A DNA stretch of 64,000 nucleotides from Intrasporangiaceae bacterium (lineage in GTDB: Bacteria; Actinomycetota; Actinomycetes; Actinomycetales; Dermatophilaceae). The position numbers and the translations under genes are program-made. The stretch is taken from the NCBI GenBank assembly GCA_021324575.1, contig JAJPIW010000090.1, forward strand, positions 1-64,000. The letters are read 5' to 3'. Every line of letters begins with the position of its first letter. Within the stretch, counting starts at the first letter, position 1. Under the pieces are notes generated by a model, which worked only from the letters and a program-made list of their open reading frames with translations, had not been told where the DNA came from and searched no databases. Shown piece by piece: positions 1 to 7,251 of the stretch.

Positions 1-824
1 ATCCGTTGGATCGCCAGATCGGCCATCACCTGTCCCCGAGTCCGGCCGGCGACCGGCTGACACCCGTGCCCACCCACGACTGCGTCGGCGTCCCGCCCCA
101 GGGCGGCGAACGCCCCGACCGTCTCCGCCAGCGGGGCCAGGATGCTCAGGTAGGCCATCCCGTCCGGCGCCGGCCGGACGGTGACCCGCCGGGACCGGGC
201 TGCGGCCGCCATCCGCTTGACCACCGAGGCCGCGTCCAGCTGCGCCGCGACCCGCCGCGCCGCGGCGCCGGCACTCTTGGGGCCGAGCTTGGGCAGCACC
301 GGCGCCAACCGGGTGTCCGCGATCTGACGGTCTTCCCGAGTCAGCGCCGCCGTGCCCTGCACGACCTTCGTGGCTACCCACTCACTGACCAGCCCCTGGG
401 TGAGCAGCCCGTGCAGCAACGGCATCTCCAGCACCAGCGCCTTGGCCAACCCCAGGTGCTGGTCTCCCCGGGTCGGGGACTCCCGCCGCGCCAACGCGAC
501 CATCTCGGCCACCCCACGGCCCTCCCTGCGCCGCGACGGCGACGGGTCAGACTCCGCCGTCGCCTCGTCCGGGCTCACCTGAACAGGTTTGGGGTCGTCG
601 GCGTGCCCGGCCCGGTGTGAGGCGTCGAACGCCACCGTCACCCGAGCCTGCGCCGCCCCCGAGGCTGCCTTCAGCTCCTCCAACGCACCGATCGCCGCCA
701 ACCGGTCCGCGTCCGAACACTCCGCTCCGTCCATCCCCGCCAGCTCGGACAAGAAGGCACGCACCCGCTCCGCCGGCGTCTGGACAACTGACGGCGGCGG
801 CGCGATCGACGTGATCCCCTCCAT
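1..824 (-). CDS. DUF222-domain protein (HNH-endonuclease type), 3' part outside window
   Basis: The minus-strand frame opens at ATG 822-824 and stays open to the window edge, giving 274 codons without a stop. The helical N-terminal sequence (ELAGMDGAECSDADRL, then AAIGALEELKAASGAAQARV) and the later stretch with TRGQVMADL match the DUF222/13E12-repeat proteins of actinobacteria. Those normally end in a short HNH nuclease domain; that part would lie upstream of position 1 and cannot be seen. Family members are multicopy and often linked to mobile or repeated DNA, but their role is not established. The gene is divergent from the next one. Confidence 0.72.
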   Translation of the reverse strand, partial: MEGITSIAPPPSVVQTPAERVRAFLSELAGMDGAECSDADRLAAIGALEELKAASGAAQARVTVAFDASHRAGHADDPKPVQVSPDEATAESDPSPSRRREGRGVAEMVALARRESPTRGDQHLGLAKALVLEMPLLHGLLTQGLVSEWVATKVVQGTAALTREDRQIADTRLAPVLPKLGPKSAGAAARRVAAQLDAASVVKRMAAAARSRRVTVRPAPDGMAYLSILAPLAETVGAFAALGRDADAVVGGHGCQPVAGRTRGQVMADLAIQR

Positions 825-997
825 ACCTCAATTAGAACACCTGTCGGAACCCGGCACAAGCCCCAAAAGCAACCAATTCCGTTTGGTGCCAGAGAGTTTC
901 ATGAAGCCGGGCCATCCTGACTATCCCCTTTGGGCCGGTCCTCGCCGCACCGAACCGATTCGCGCCACCACCTCCGGGAGAGGGGCACACTGGACCC

Positions 998-1312
998 ATG
1001 ACTGCCGAACCCGTCCCCCCCGCCGGTGAGCAGGATGGCGACGGGACCGTCCAATGCTGGTGCTGCGGAGCGGACGACCTCCCGGACCGGATGGTTCACC
1101 TCGGCAACCACCCCGAGGTCCATCTCTGCCTCCGGTGCGCCCACTTCGTGCACCAGCGGGCGTCGGCGATCGAGGACGAAGGTCGATCCGGTCCCGCCGT
1201 TCGCGCCCGGCAGATCTTGCGCGCCGCACGGGAAGAGGTCGTGCGCCGCGGTTGGCACCGGAACCGGTTCATCGGTGGCCGGCTCCGCTGGCTGGGCAAG
1301 CACCTCCCTTAG
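998..1312 (+). CDS. small zinc-ribbon-like protein
   Basis: This 104-residue protein starts at ATG 998. It has a CWCC motif near residue 21 and a CLRC motif near residue 47, the spacing of a treble-clef or zinc-ribbon metal site. The rest is Arg-rich and helical with a basic C-terminus (RGWHRNRF). I do not recognise a named family. It sits 30 bp upstream of the Y-family polymerase on the same strand and may be co-transcribed with it. DNA or RNA binding is a plausible guess from the basic tail, nothing more. Confidence 0.6.
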   Translation: MTAEPVPPAGEQDGDGTVQCWCCGADDLPDRMVHLGNHPEVHLCLRCAHFVHQRASAIEDEGRSGPAVRARQILRAAREEVVRRGWHRNRFIGGRLRWLGKHLP

Positions 1313-1341
1313 CCGTCGGTGACCGAGGGCAGACTGGGGTC

Positions 1342-2421
1342 ATGCCTGCCGAGCGCGCCCGATGGGTGTTGCACGTCGACCTCGACCAGTTCATCGCTGC
1401 GGTCGAGATCCGGCGCCGCCCCGAGCTGGCCGGCATACCGCTCATCGTCGGGGGGCGGGGAGACCCGACCGAGCGAGCGGTCGTCTCCACCGCCAGCTAT
1501 GAGGCGCGTGAGTTCGGGGTCGGATCCGGTATGCCGCTCCGTCTGGCCGCCCGCAAGTGCCCCCAGGCGGTGATCCTGCCGGTCGACGGTCAGGCATACG
1601 ACGCAGCCTCGGTCGAGGTGATGACCGCCCTGCGCAGTCTCGGGAACGTCGTGGAGGTCCTCGGTTGGGACGAGGCGTTCCTCGGCGTCGAGGTCGACGA
1701 CCCGGAGGCGTATGCCGCGCGGGTGCGGGCGACCGTCCTGGGCGCCACCGGGCTGCACTGTTCGGTCGGGATCGGTGACAACAAGGTGCGAGCCAAGATC
1801 GCGACCGGGTTCGGAAAGCCGCGCGGGGTCTTCCGCCTGACCCAGCAGAACTGGTTTGAGGTGATGGGGGAGCGGCCGACGATCGACCTGTGGGGGGTGG
1901 GTTCGAAGGTGTCGCAGCGTCTGGCGAGACACAACGTCCACACCGTCCGCGAGCTCGCGACCGCGGACCCGAGTGTTCTCGTCGGGGAGTTCGGGCCCCG
2001 GATGGGCGAGTGGTACGGCCAGCTCGGCAGGGGGCTGGGGTCGCGCACGGTCGACGACACGCCCTGGGTGGCCCGTGGGCACAGCCGCGAGACGACGTTC
2101 CAGCAGAACCTCACGACACCCGAGCAGGTGCGCGACGCCGTGTCGACGCTGACCGACCAGGTCATGGAAGACGTTGCGGCAGAAGGCCGCCCGGTCATCC
2201 GGCTGACGCTCAAGGTGCGCTACGCGCCGTTCTTCACCAAGACGTTCTCCCGCACCCTGCCGGCCGCCACCGACGACCGCGAGGTGGTCCGGGAGGCGGC
2301 GCTCGTCCTCGCCGGCAAGCTCGAGCAGGACCGCGAGGTCCGTCTGCTCGGTCTGCGAGCCGAGATGACCATGCCGGAGCCGGACACGGCCGAGCGCACC
2401 CCGATCCGCGGCCGACTGTGA
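1342..2421 (+). CDS. dinB: Y-family DNA polymerase IV (DinB-type) with a non-aromatic steric gate
   Basis: A 359-residue translesion polymerase starting at ATG 1342 (MPAERARW). The catalytic carboxylates are visible as D13 in HVDLDQF and D110-E111 in LGWDEAF. The fingers/palm motif SVGIGDNKVRAKIATGFGKPRG and the helix-hairpin motif LWGVGSKV follow, and the little-finger domain starts near residue 240 (RETTF). The usual motif is D-x-D-x-F-[F/Y]-A; here it reads DLDQFIAAVE, so the steric-gate position appears to be Ile18. That resembles Mycobacterium smegmatis DinB2, where Leu occupies the gate and ribonucleotides are accepted. The frame is open further upstream, but homology starts only here. 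I see no LexA box in front. Confidence 0.88.
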   Translation: MPAERARWVLHVDLDQFIAAVEIRRRPELAGIPLIVGGRGDPTERAVVSTASYEAREFGVGSGMPLRLAARKCPQAVILPVDGQAYDAASVEVMTALRSLGNVVEVLGWDEAFLGVEVDDPEAYAARVRATVLGATGLHCSVGIGDNKVRAKIATGFGKPRGVFRLTQQNWFEVMGERPTIDLWGVGSKVSQRLARHNVHTVRELATADPSVLVGEFGPRMGEWYGQLGRGLGSRTVDDTPWVARGHSRETTFQQNLTTPEQVRDAVSTLTDQVMEDVAAEGRPVIRLTLKVRYAPFFTKTFSRTLPAATDDREVVREAALVLAGKLEQDREVRLLGLRAEMTMPEPDTAERTPIRGRL

Positions 2422-2431
2422 CCGGCAGAAT

Positions 2432-3088
2432 GTGACCATGGTCGACAGGCAACGCGAGCGGGGTCCCGAGCACTGGGACGAGCGGTATGCCGCGCACGCC
2501 CAGGGGGTGCACGACGGCCGGGGCCACCACGCCCACGGACCGAGCCCGGAGCTCGTCGCGACCCTCCAGGGCGTCGACCCCGGACAGGCACTCGACCTGG
2601 GGGCAGGGAGCGGGCGGCACGCGCTCTGGCTGGCCGAGCAGGGCTGGCAGGTCACCGCTGTCGACTTCTCGGTCAGGGGGATCGACCTGGGCCGGGCAGC
2701 GGCCGACGCGGCCGGCCCGGAGGTGAGCGACCGGGTCGACTGGGTCGTCGCCGACGCGACGACGTGGGCACCGTCCCCAGGCACGGCATACGACCTCGTC
2801 TTCTTGACGTACTTCCACGTCGACGCCGACGTCGTCCGGCGGCTCGGGACCTGGCTTGCCCCCGGTGGCCGGCTCGTCGTCATCGGGCACGGGCTGCGCA
2901 ACCTCACCGACGGGGTCGGCGGGCCGCGCGACCCGAGCATCCTCAACACGCCGGAGTCGTTGCGCGACAGGGCCGCCGGGCTCGACGTCGAGCGCTGTGA
3001 GGAGGTCGTCCGACACGACGAGCACGGCGACCAGATCGACGTCGTGCTCGTGGCCCGCGCGCCACAGCGATGGCCGGCTCAGGACTGA
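2432..3088 (+). CDS. class I SAM-dependent methyltransferase
   Basis: A 218-residue protein; GTG 2432 or ATG 2438 can start it. Motif I of the Rossmann methyltransferase fold is clear (LDLGAGSGRHALWLAEQG, residues about 53-70), followed by the acidic strand-2 end VTAVDFS, motif II-like VVADATTWA and post-motif LAPGGRLVVIGHG. The N-terminal HWDERYAAH is typical of TehB/thiopurine-like small-molecule methylases. Substrate is unknown. It begins 10 bp after dinB, so the two probably share a transcript, and its end overlaps the convergent ogt gene by 10 bp. Confidence 0.8.
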   Translation: MTMVDRQRERGPEHWDERYAAHAQGVHDGRGHHAHGPSPELVATLQGVDPGQALDLGAGSGRHALWLAEQGWQVTAVDFSVRGIDLGRAAADAAGPEVSDRVDWVVADATTWAPSPGTAYDLVFLTYFHVDADVVRRLGTWLAPGGRLVVIGHGLRNLTDGVGGPRDPSILNTPESLRDRAAGLDVERCEEVVRHDEHGDQIDVVLVARAPQRWPAQD

Positions 3089-3663
3089 CCCGACTCCAGG
3101 TCCAGGAGGTACTCCTTGGCGGCCAGCCCACCGGCATACCCCGTGAGCGACCCACTCGAGGCGACGATGCGGTGGCAGGGGAGGACGACGCAGAGCGGGT
3201 TCGCCCCGAGCGCTGCCCCCACCGCGCGGGAGGCCGAGGGTCGGTCGATGGCCTTCGCCAGCTCGCCATAGGTTGCCCGCTCGCCGTAGCCGACGCGCAA
3301 CGGAAGCCGCCCGAGGACGGTGTGCTGGAACGACGTCGCGAGAGCCAGGTCGACCGGCGAGGAGAACGACCGAAGTCGTCCCGCGAGGAAGTCGTCGAGC
3401 TCGCGCCGGGCCACGTCCAGTGCCCCGGGGTGTCGAAGCACCCGGGGTGAGACCGAACGGGCCAGTCGGTCGAGCCACCGGTCCTCCTCGGTCGCAGTGG
3501 GCACGAAGACCGACGCCACCAGCGCGCCGGACTCGTTGCGGGCCAACAGCATTCGCCCGATCGGGGTGTCGTCCACGGCATACGAGACATCAGTGACGGG
3601 CAGGACGGGCGGTCGGAGCGGCGGGTCGAACGTGGCGAGGGATTCCAGGACGCTGTCGGTCAT
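3079..3663 (-). CDS. ogt: methylated-DNA--protein-cysteine S-methyltransferase (Ogt/MGMT)
   Basis: A 194-residue suicide repair protein that moves alkyl groups from O6-alkylguanine to its own cysteine. The active-site motif VVLPCHRIVASSG is present, with Cys at about residue 163, and the helix-turn-helix region RATYGELAKAI lies before it. An Ada-like N-terminal regulatory domain is absent. The start codon overlaps the stop of the upstream sigma factor gene by 4 bp, so repair enzyme and sigma factor are translationally coupled. The LTGYAGGLAAKEYLLDLE tail is standard for the family. Confidence 0.92.
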   Translation of the reverse strand: MTDSVLESLATFDPPLRPPVLPVTDVSYAVDDTPIGRMLLARNESGALVASVFVPTATEEDRWLDRLARSVSPRVLRHPGALDVARRELDDFLAGRLRSFSSPVDLALATSFQHTVLGRLPLRVGYGERATYGELAKAIDRPSASRAVGAALGANPLCVVLPCHRIVASSGSLTGYAGGLAAKEYLLDLESGQS

Positions 3664-4145
3664 GGCTGGTCCTTCCGAAGGGTGGCGAGGGCATCGCTCA
3701 CGAGGCGGCGGCTCATGGCGGGGGTCGTCCCGAGGGCGGTGGCGATGGTGTGGTGGTCGAGGTCCGCGACGTACTTGAGGAGGACCGCCTCCCGCTGGCG
3801 GGCGGGCAGGGCACCGACCCGGGCCCAGAGCGGCCCGTCGGTCAGACCGCTCTCAGGCCCCGGCACGGCGGGGGCCTCCGCGAGCGACGGTGGGTCCGAG
3901 TGCGGGATCGCGGAGCGGGCGCGGCGGCGGTGGACGTCCATCGCGCACCGGTGGGTGATCGTGAGCAGCCACCCGCGCAGGTTGGTCGCCGAACGCAACG
4001 AGGGGTATGCCGCGAGCGCCTGGACCCAGGCCTGCTGGGCCACGTCGTCACCGTCGACCGGACCGGCGAGGGCATGGGCCAGCCGGGCGACGTCGCGCCA
4101 GTGGTCGTCCACGAGGCGCTGGAAGGGTGGCAGCTGCACGGTCAT
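3660..4145 (-). CDS. ECF-type RNA polymerase sigma factor coupled to ogt
   Basis: A 161-residue protein. I place the start at ATG 4143-4145 (MTVQLPPF) because family similarity begins there, although the frame is open further upstream. Region 2 runs from about residue 10 to 80 (FQRLVDDHWRDVARLA, then DDVAQQAWVQAL and LRGWLLTITHRCAMDVHRRRAR). Region 4 is at about 105-160 (LPARQREAVLLKYVADLDHHTIATALG, then SRRLVSDALATLRK). No anti-sigma gene follows; instead ogt does, with a 4-bp overlap. It probably drives a small regulon that includes ogt, but no promoter evidence is visible. Confidence 0.85.
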   Translation of the reverse strand: MTVQLPPFQRLVDDHWRDVARLAHALAGPVDGDDVAQQAWVQALAAYPSLRSATNLRGWLLTITHRCAMDVHRRRARSAIPHSDPPSLAEAPAVPGPESGLTDGPLWARVGALPARQREAVLLKYVADLDHHTIATALGTTPAMSRRLVSDALATLRKDQP

Positions 4146-4217
4146 GGAACGCGGGGGCCTCGAGGGGTGTGAGTCGGGCAGAGAGCCTGATCGTCCCACC
4201 CGGTCCGGTGCGGCAGG

Positions 4218-5051
4218 ATGTGCGTCGTGTCCGAGTCGGCGTCAGCCCCCACACGCACCCGTCCCCTCGTCTTCGCCCACCGTGGGGCGAGCGCGGAGGA
4301 ACCGGAGCACACGCTCGCGGCATACGAGAAGGGGATCGCCCAGGGCGCCGACGGCGTCGAATGCGACGTGCGGCTGACGGCCGACCAGCACCTCGTCTGC
4401 GTCCACGACCGCAAGGTCGACCGGACCTCCAACGGCAAGGGGGTGGTGGCGGCCCTCGAGCTGGCCCAGCTGGAGCAGCTCGACTGGGGGTCGTGGAAGC
4501 TCAGTGATGCCGACAAGGGCGAGGGCCCCGACCGCAACCGCAACCAGCTGCTCACCCTCAACTCACTGCTCACGACGGTGACCACCGTCGAGCGTCCGCT
4601 CATCACCCTCATCGAGACCAAGCACCCGAGCCGCCACGCGGGCAAGGTCGAGAAGGCCGTCGCGGAGAGCCTGGACCGGTTCGGGTTCACCGGGCCGGAG
4701 GGCGTCGGGCCCGGTGGACACTGTGCCCGGGTCATGTCGTTCAGCCACCTGGCGCTCCAGCGGATGCGGGTCCTCGACAAGGGCGTGGGTCTGGTCTATC
4801 TCGTCGAGTACGTCCCGGTCTGGCTGCGCGACGGGTCACTCCCCAAAGGTGTCCAGACCCTCGGCCTGGACGTCCGGCTGATCCGCAAGACGACGAAGAT
4901 CGTTGCCCGCCAGCAGGCACGAGGACACGAAGTTTTCGCGTGGACGGTCGACTCCGCGGACGATGTCCGGCGCTGCCTCGACCTCGGGGTGGACGCGATC
5001 ATCACCAACCGCCCCAAATTCGTGCTGGAAGAACTAGCTAGAAATGGCTAG
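4218..5051 (+). CDS. glycerophosphodiester phosphodiesterase
   Basis: A 277-residue GDPD-family TIM-barrel enzyme that hydrolyses glycerophosphodiesters to glycerol-3-phosphate and an alcohol. The catalytic HR pair is in VFAHRGASAEEPEHT, the metal-binding E-x-D in DGVECDVRLT and the second His in LVCVHD. The late barrel strand motifs VFAWTVDSADDV and LGVDAIITNRP complete the fold. There is no signal peptide, so it is likely cytoplasmic. ATG 4218 and GTG 4227 are alternative starts. It is divergent from the sigma-ogt operon across about 70 bp. Confidence 0.9.
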   Translation: MCVVSESASAPTRTRPLVFAHRGASAEEPEHTLAAYEKGIAQGADGVECDVRLTADQHLVCVHDRKVDRTSNGKGVVAALELAQLEQLDWGSWKLSDADKGEGPDRNRNQLLTLNSLLTTVTTVERPLITLIETKHPSRHAGKVEKAVAESLDRFGFTGPEGVGPGGHCARVMSFSHLALQRMRVLDKGVGLVYLVEYVPVWLRDGSLPKGVQTLGLDVRLIRKTTKIVARQQARGHEVFAWTVDSADDVRRCLDLGVDAIITNRPKFVLEELARNG

Positions 5052-5088
5052 GCTCGCATAGTTCTTTGGAGTCAGACGAGGGCGGGTC

Positions 5089-5580
5089 ATGGCGTCAGCG
5101 GGAAATGCAGGGAAAATGGTGACGACATTGCGGGGCCCCGAGCTCGACGAGTTCGGTGGCGCCATCGGTGAGGGAGCGGTACGGACCATCCGGGCGCCGT
5201 GGCGGGCGGCGTCGGTGGCGCGGGTCCGCAGGGCGATCGTCGCCGACCTGATGGCAAGGGACCTGCCGCAGGATCTGGTCTACGAGGCCGAGATCGTCGC
5301 CTCCGAGCTGGTGAGCAACGCCATCCGGCACGCCCGGCCGCTCGCTGACGGCACGGTCCGGGTCCGCTGGAAGGTCAAGGGCGAGGCCGTCGAGGTCGAG
5401 GTGACCGACGCCGGCGGTGAGACCCCGCCGCGCCCGGCCCCGCGGGTGCTGTGGGCCACAAGCGGTCGCGGACTGCGCATCGTCCGCAGCGTGGCGCACG
5501 AGTGGGGGGTCGCCGACGACAAGGGCAACGTCACGGTGTGGGCCGCCCTCGGCGGCCCGAGCCGCCGCCGCGGCAACTGA
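5089..5580 (+). CDS. RsbW-like anti-sigma/serine kinase (HATPase_c fold)
   Basis: A 163-residue single-domain GHKL ATPase. The N-box ELVSNAIRHA is at residues about 71-80, the G1-like element VTDAGGETPP near 105, and the ATP-lid/G2 element TSGRGLRIVRSVAHEWG follows. Actinobacteria carry many such proteins, which phosphorylate STAS-domain antagonists or bind sigma factors in partner-switching modules. No STAS partner or sigma-B-type gene lies next to it, so its target is unknown. The preceding GDPD gene ends 37 bp upstream on the same strand. Confidence 0.8.
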   Translation: MASAGNAGKMVTTLRGPELDEFGGAIGEGAVRTIRAPWRAASVARVRRAIVADLMARDLPQDLVYEAEIVASELVSNAIRHARPLADGTVRVRWKVKGEAVEVEVTDAGGETPPRPAPRVLWATSGRGLRIVRSVAHEWGVADDKGNVTVWAALGGPSRRRGN

Positions 5581-5611
5581 CCCAGAGGTCTCCCGTCGGT
5601 AGGGTTGCCGC

Positions 5612-6499
5612 ATGGGCAAGGCATCGCGTCGACTCAAGGACGCCACCACCAACGGGTCGACGCGGCGGACCAAGGCGGTGCCCTTCGTGCGGCGTCCCTT
5701 CGAGGGACTGGCCGCCGAGACCGAGTGGGTCGCCCTGCGCGAGATCCTGCCGGCGGCGACAGCCACGGTGACCTGGGCTGACGGCGCGGCGCCGGACGGC
5801 GCTCCGGCCGAGGCGACCCTCGCCACCGTCCTCCCGCTGGCCTGGCCGGGGCTGCACCGCGGCGACGGCACGGTCCTGGTCGGGATGCAGTCCGGCAGCT
5901 CCAGCGGTGACGCCTCCCGCGACCTGGCCGCCCAGCTCCTCGCGGCCGCCTCCGCCGAGCCCGGCACGCCCGTGCCGCAGGTGCCCGCGCCGACCGGTGA
6001 CAGCCCCCGCCTGCAGGACGTCCTCGTCGACGAGCCCTTCCTGGCCAGCGTCCACGAGGGCTTCGACTTCTGGGTCGGTGAGCAGGAGCTGGAGGGCGAC
6101 GCCAAGGACTCCCTCCTTCGAGCCAACGAGTCGGTCGTCCCGACCACGCGGATGGCGGCGCTGCCGTCGGCGTTCTGGGTCCGGATCGGCGAGCGCACCC
6201 ACATCCGGCTCGTCCTCGGCGACGACGAGGACGCCGCCACTGACGCCCTCGCCCGGCTGCACGCCGCCGGCGACGACGCTCTCGGCGGCTCCACGAGACT
6301 GCTCGGCGCGTTCCGCGCCTGTGGACTGCTCGTCCCGGTCTGGGACCTCGACCCCGAGCTCGAGGCCGCGGCATACGAGGACGAGCTCATGGCCTGGGGG
6401 ACCCGGTATGCCGTGGCGCTGGCTTCCGGTGCGTCGCTCACCGCCGACGAGCGCCGGGCCAGGTCGGGTCTGCTCTCCCGGCAGGTGACCCTCCGCTGA
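5612..6499 (+). CDS. DUF5926-like actinobacterial protein
   Basis: A 295-residue soluble protein starting MGKASRRLKDATTNGSTRR, a basic N-terminus, followed by AVPFVRRPFEGLAAETEWVALREILPA. The arrangement and length match the conserved actinobacterial family annotated DUF5926; the exact family name is from memory. The remaining sequence is acidic alpha/beta with no recognisable catalytic motif. It starts 31 bp after the kinase gene and ends 8 bp before the glycosyltransferase gene, so it probably belongs to the same transcript as the following envelope genes. Confidence 0.62.
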   Translation: MGKASRRLKDATTNGSTRRTKAVPFVRRPFEGLAAETEWVALREILPAATATVTWADGAAPDGAPAEATLATVLPLAWPGLHRGDGTVLVGMQSGSSSGDASRDLAAQLLAAASAEPGTPVPQVPAPTGDSPRLQDVLVDEPFLASVHEGFDFWVGEQELEGDAKDSLLRANESVVPTTRMAALPSAFWVRIGERTHIRLVLGDDEDAATDALARLHAAGDDALGGSTRLLGAFRACGLLVPVWDLDPELEAAAYEDELMAWGTRYAVALASGASLTADERRARSGLLSRQVTLR

Positions 6500-6507
6500 G
6501 CGGGGCC

Positions 6508-7251
6508 GTGACGATGACCGAGCACACCTCGAGGCAACGGATCGGCGTCGCCGCTGTCATCCCGGCCAAGGACGAGGCCGAGCGGATCGGCGCGACCATC
6601 GCCGGGCTCCAGCACCTCGACGGGATCGACCTCGTCGTCGTCGTCGACGACGGGAGCAGCGACGACACCGGCGCGGTCGCCGAGGCGGCCGGGGCGATCG
6701 TCGTCCGGCACGCGCGCAACCAGGGCAAGGCGGCCGCGATGGCGACCGGTGCCCGACGGGTCGCCGAGGAGGAGGCGACGAGCGGGGGCGGCCCGGTGGA
6801 CCGGCCGCTGCTCTTCGTCGACGCCGACCTCGCCGACACGGCCCGGAACCTCGGCGTACTCATCCCGCCCGTCGTGACCGGCCAGGCCGACATGACCATC
6901 GCGATCCTGCCGCCGCAGGAGGGCTCGGCCGGCGGCCGCGGGCTGGTCGTCAAGCTGTCGCGGGACGGGATCGCCGAGCTGACCGGTTGGCAGGCCACCC
7001 AGCCGCTCTCCGGCATGCGCTGCATCACCCGGGCCGCCTTCGAGGCCGCCGCGCCGCTGGCCCGTGGGTGGGGCGTCGAGACCGGCCTCACCATCGACGT
7101 CCTGCGGGCCGGGCTGGCCGTGCGCGAGGTGCCCTGCGAGCTCCAGCACCGGGTGAGCGGCAGCGACTGGCGCGGGCAGCTGCACCGGGCGGCGCAGTAC
7201 CGCGACGTCTGGCTGGCCCTCCGTGCGCGTCGCCGCCGTGACCGCAGCTGA
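6508..7251 (+). CDS. family 2 glycosyltransferase (GpgS/dolichol-phosphate mannose synthase-like)
   Basis: A 247-residue GT-A enzyme. The nucleotide-sugar site is seen in VIPAKDEAERIGATI and LVVVVDDGSSDDTG (residues about 11-55), the DxD in LFVDADLADTA, and the acceptor loop in TGWQATQPLSGMRCITR. Family relatives transfer a sugar from a nucleotide donor to glycerate or polyprenyl phosphate. No membrane segments are visible. It overlaps the next gene by 29 bp, which couples it to an MptB-like enzyme that uses polyprenyl-phosphate-mannose, so a role in making that donor is plausible but unproven. Confidence 0.82.
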   Translation: MTMTEHTSRQRIGVAAVIPAKDEAERIGATIAGLQHLDGIDLVVVVDDGSSDDTGAVAEAAGAIVVRHARNQGKAAAMATGARRVAEEEATSGGGPVDRPLLFVDADLADTARNLGVLIPPVVTGQADMTIAILPPQEGSAGGRGLVVKLSRDGIAELTGWQATQPLSGMRCITRAAFEAAAPLARGWGVETGLTIDVLRAGLAVREVPCELQHRVSGSDWRGQLHRAAQYRDVWLALRARRRRDRS

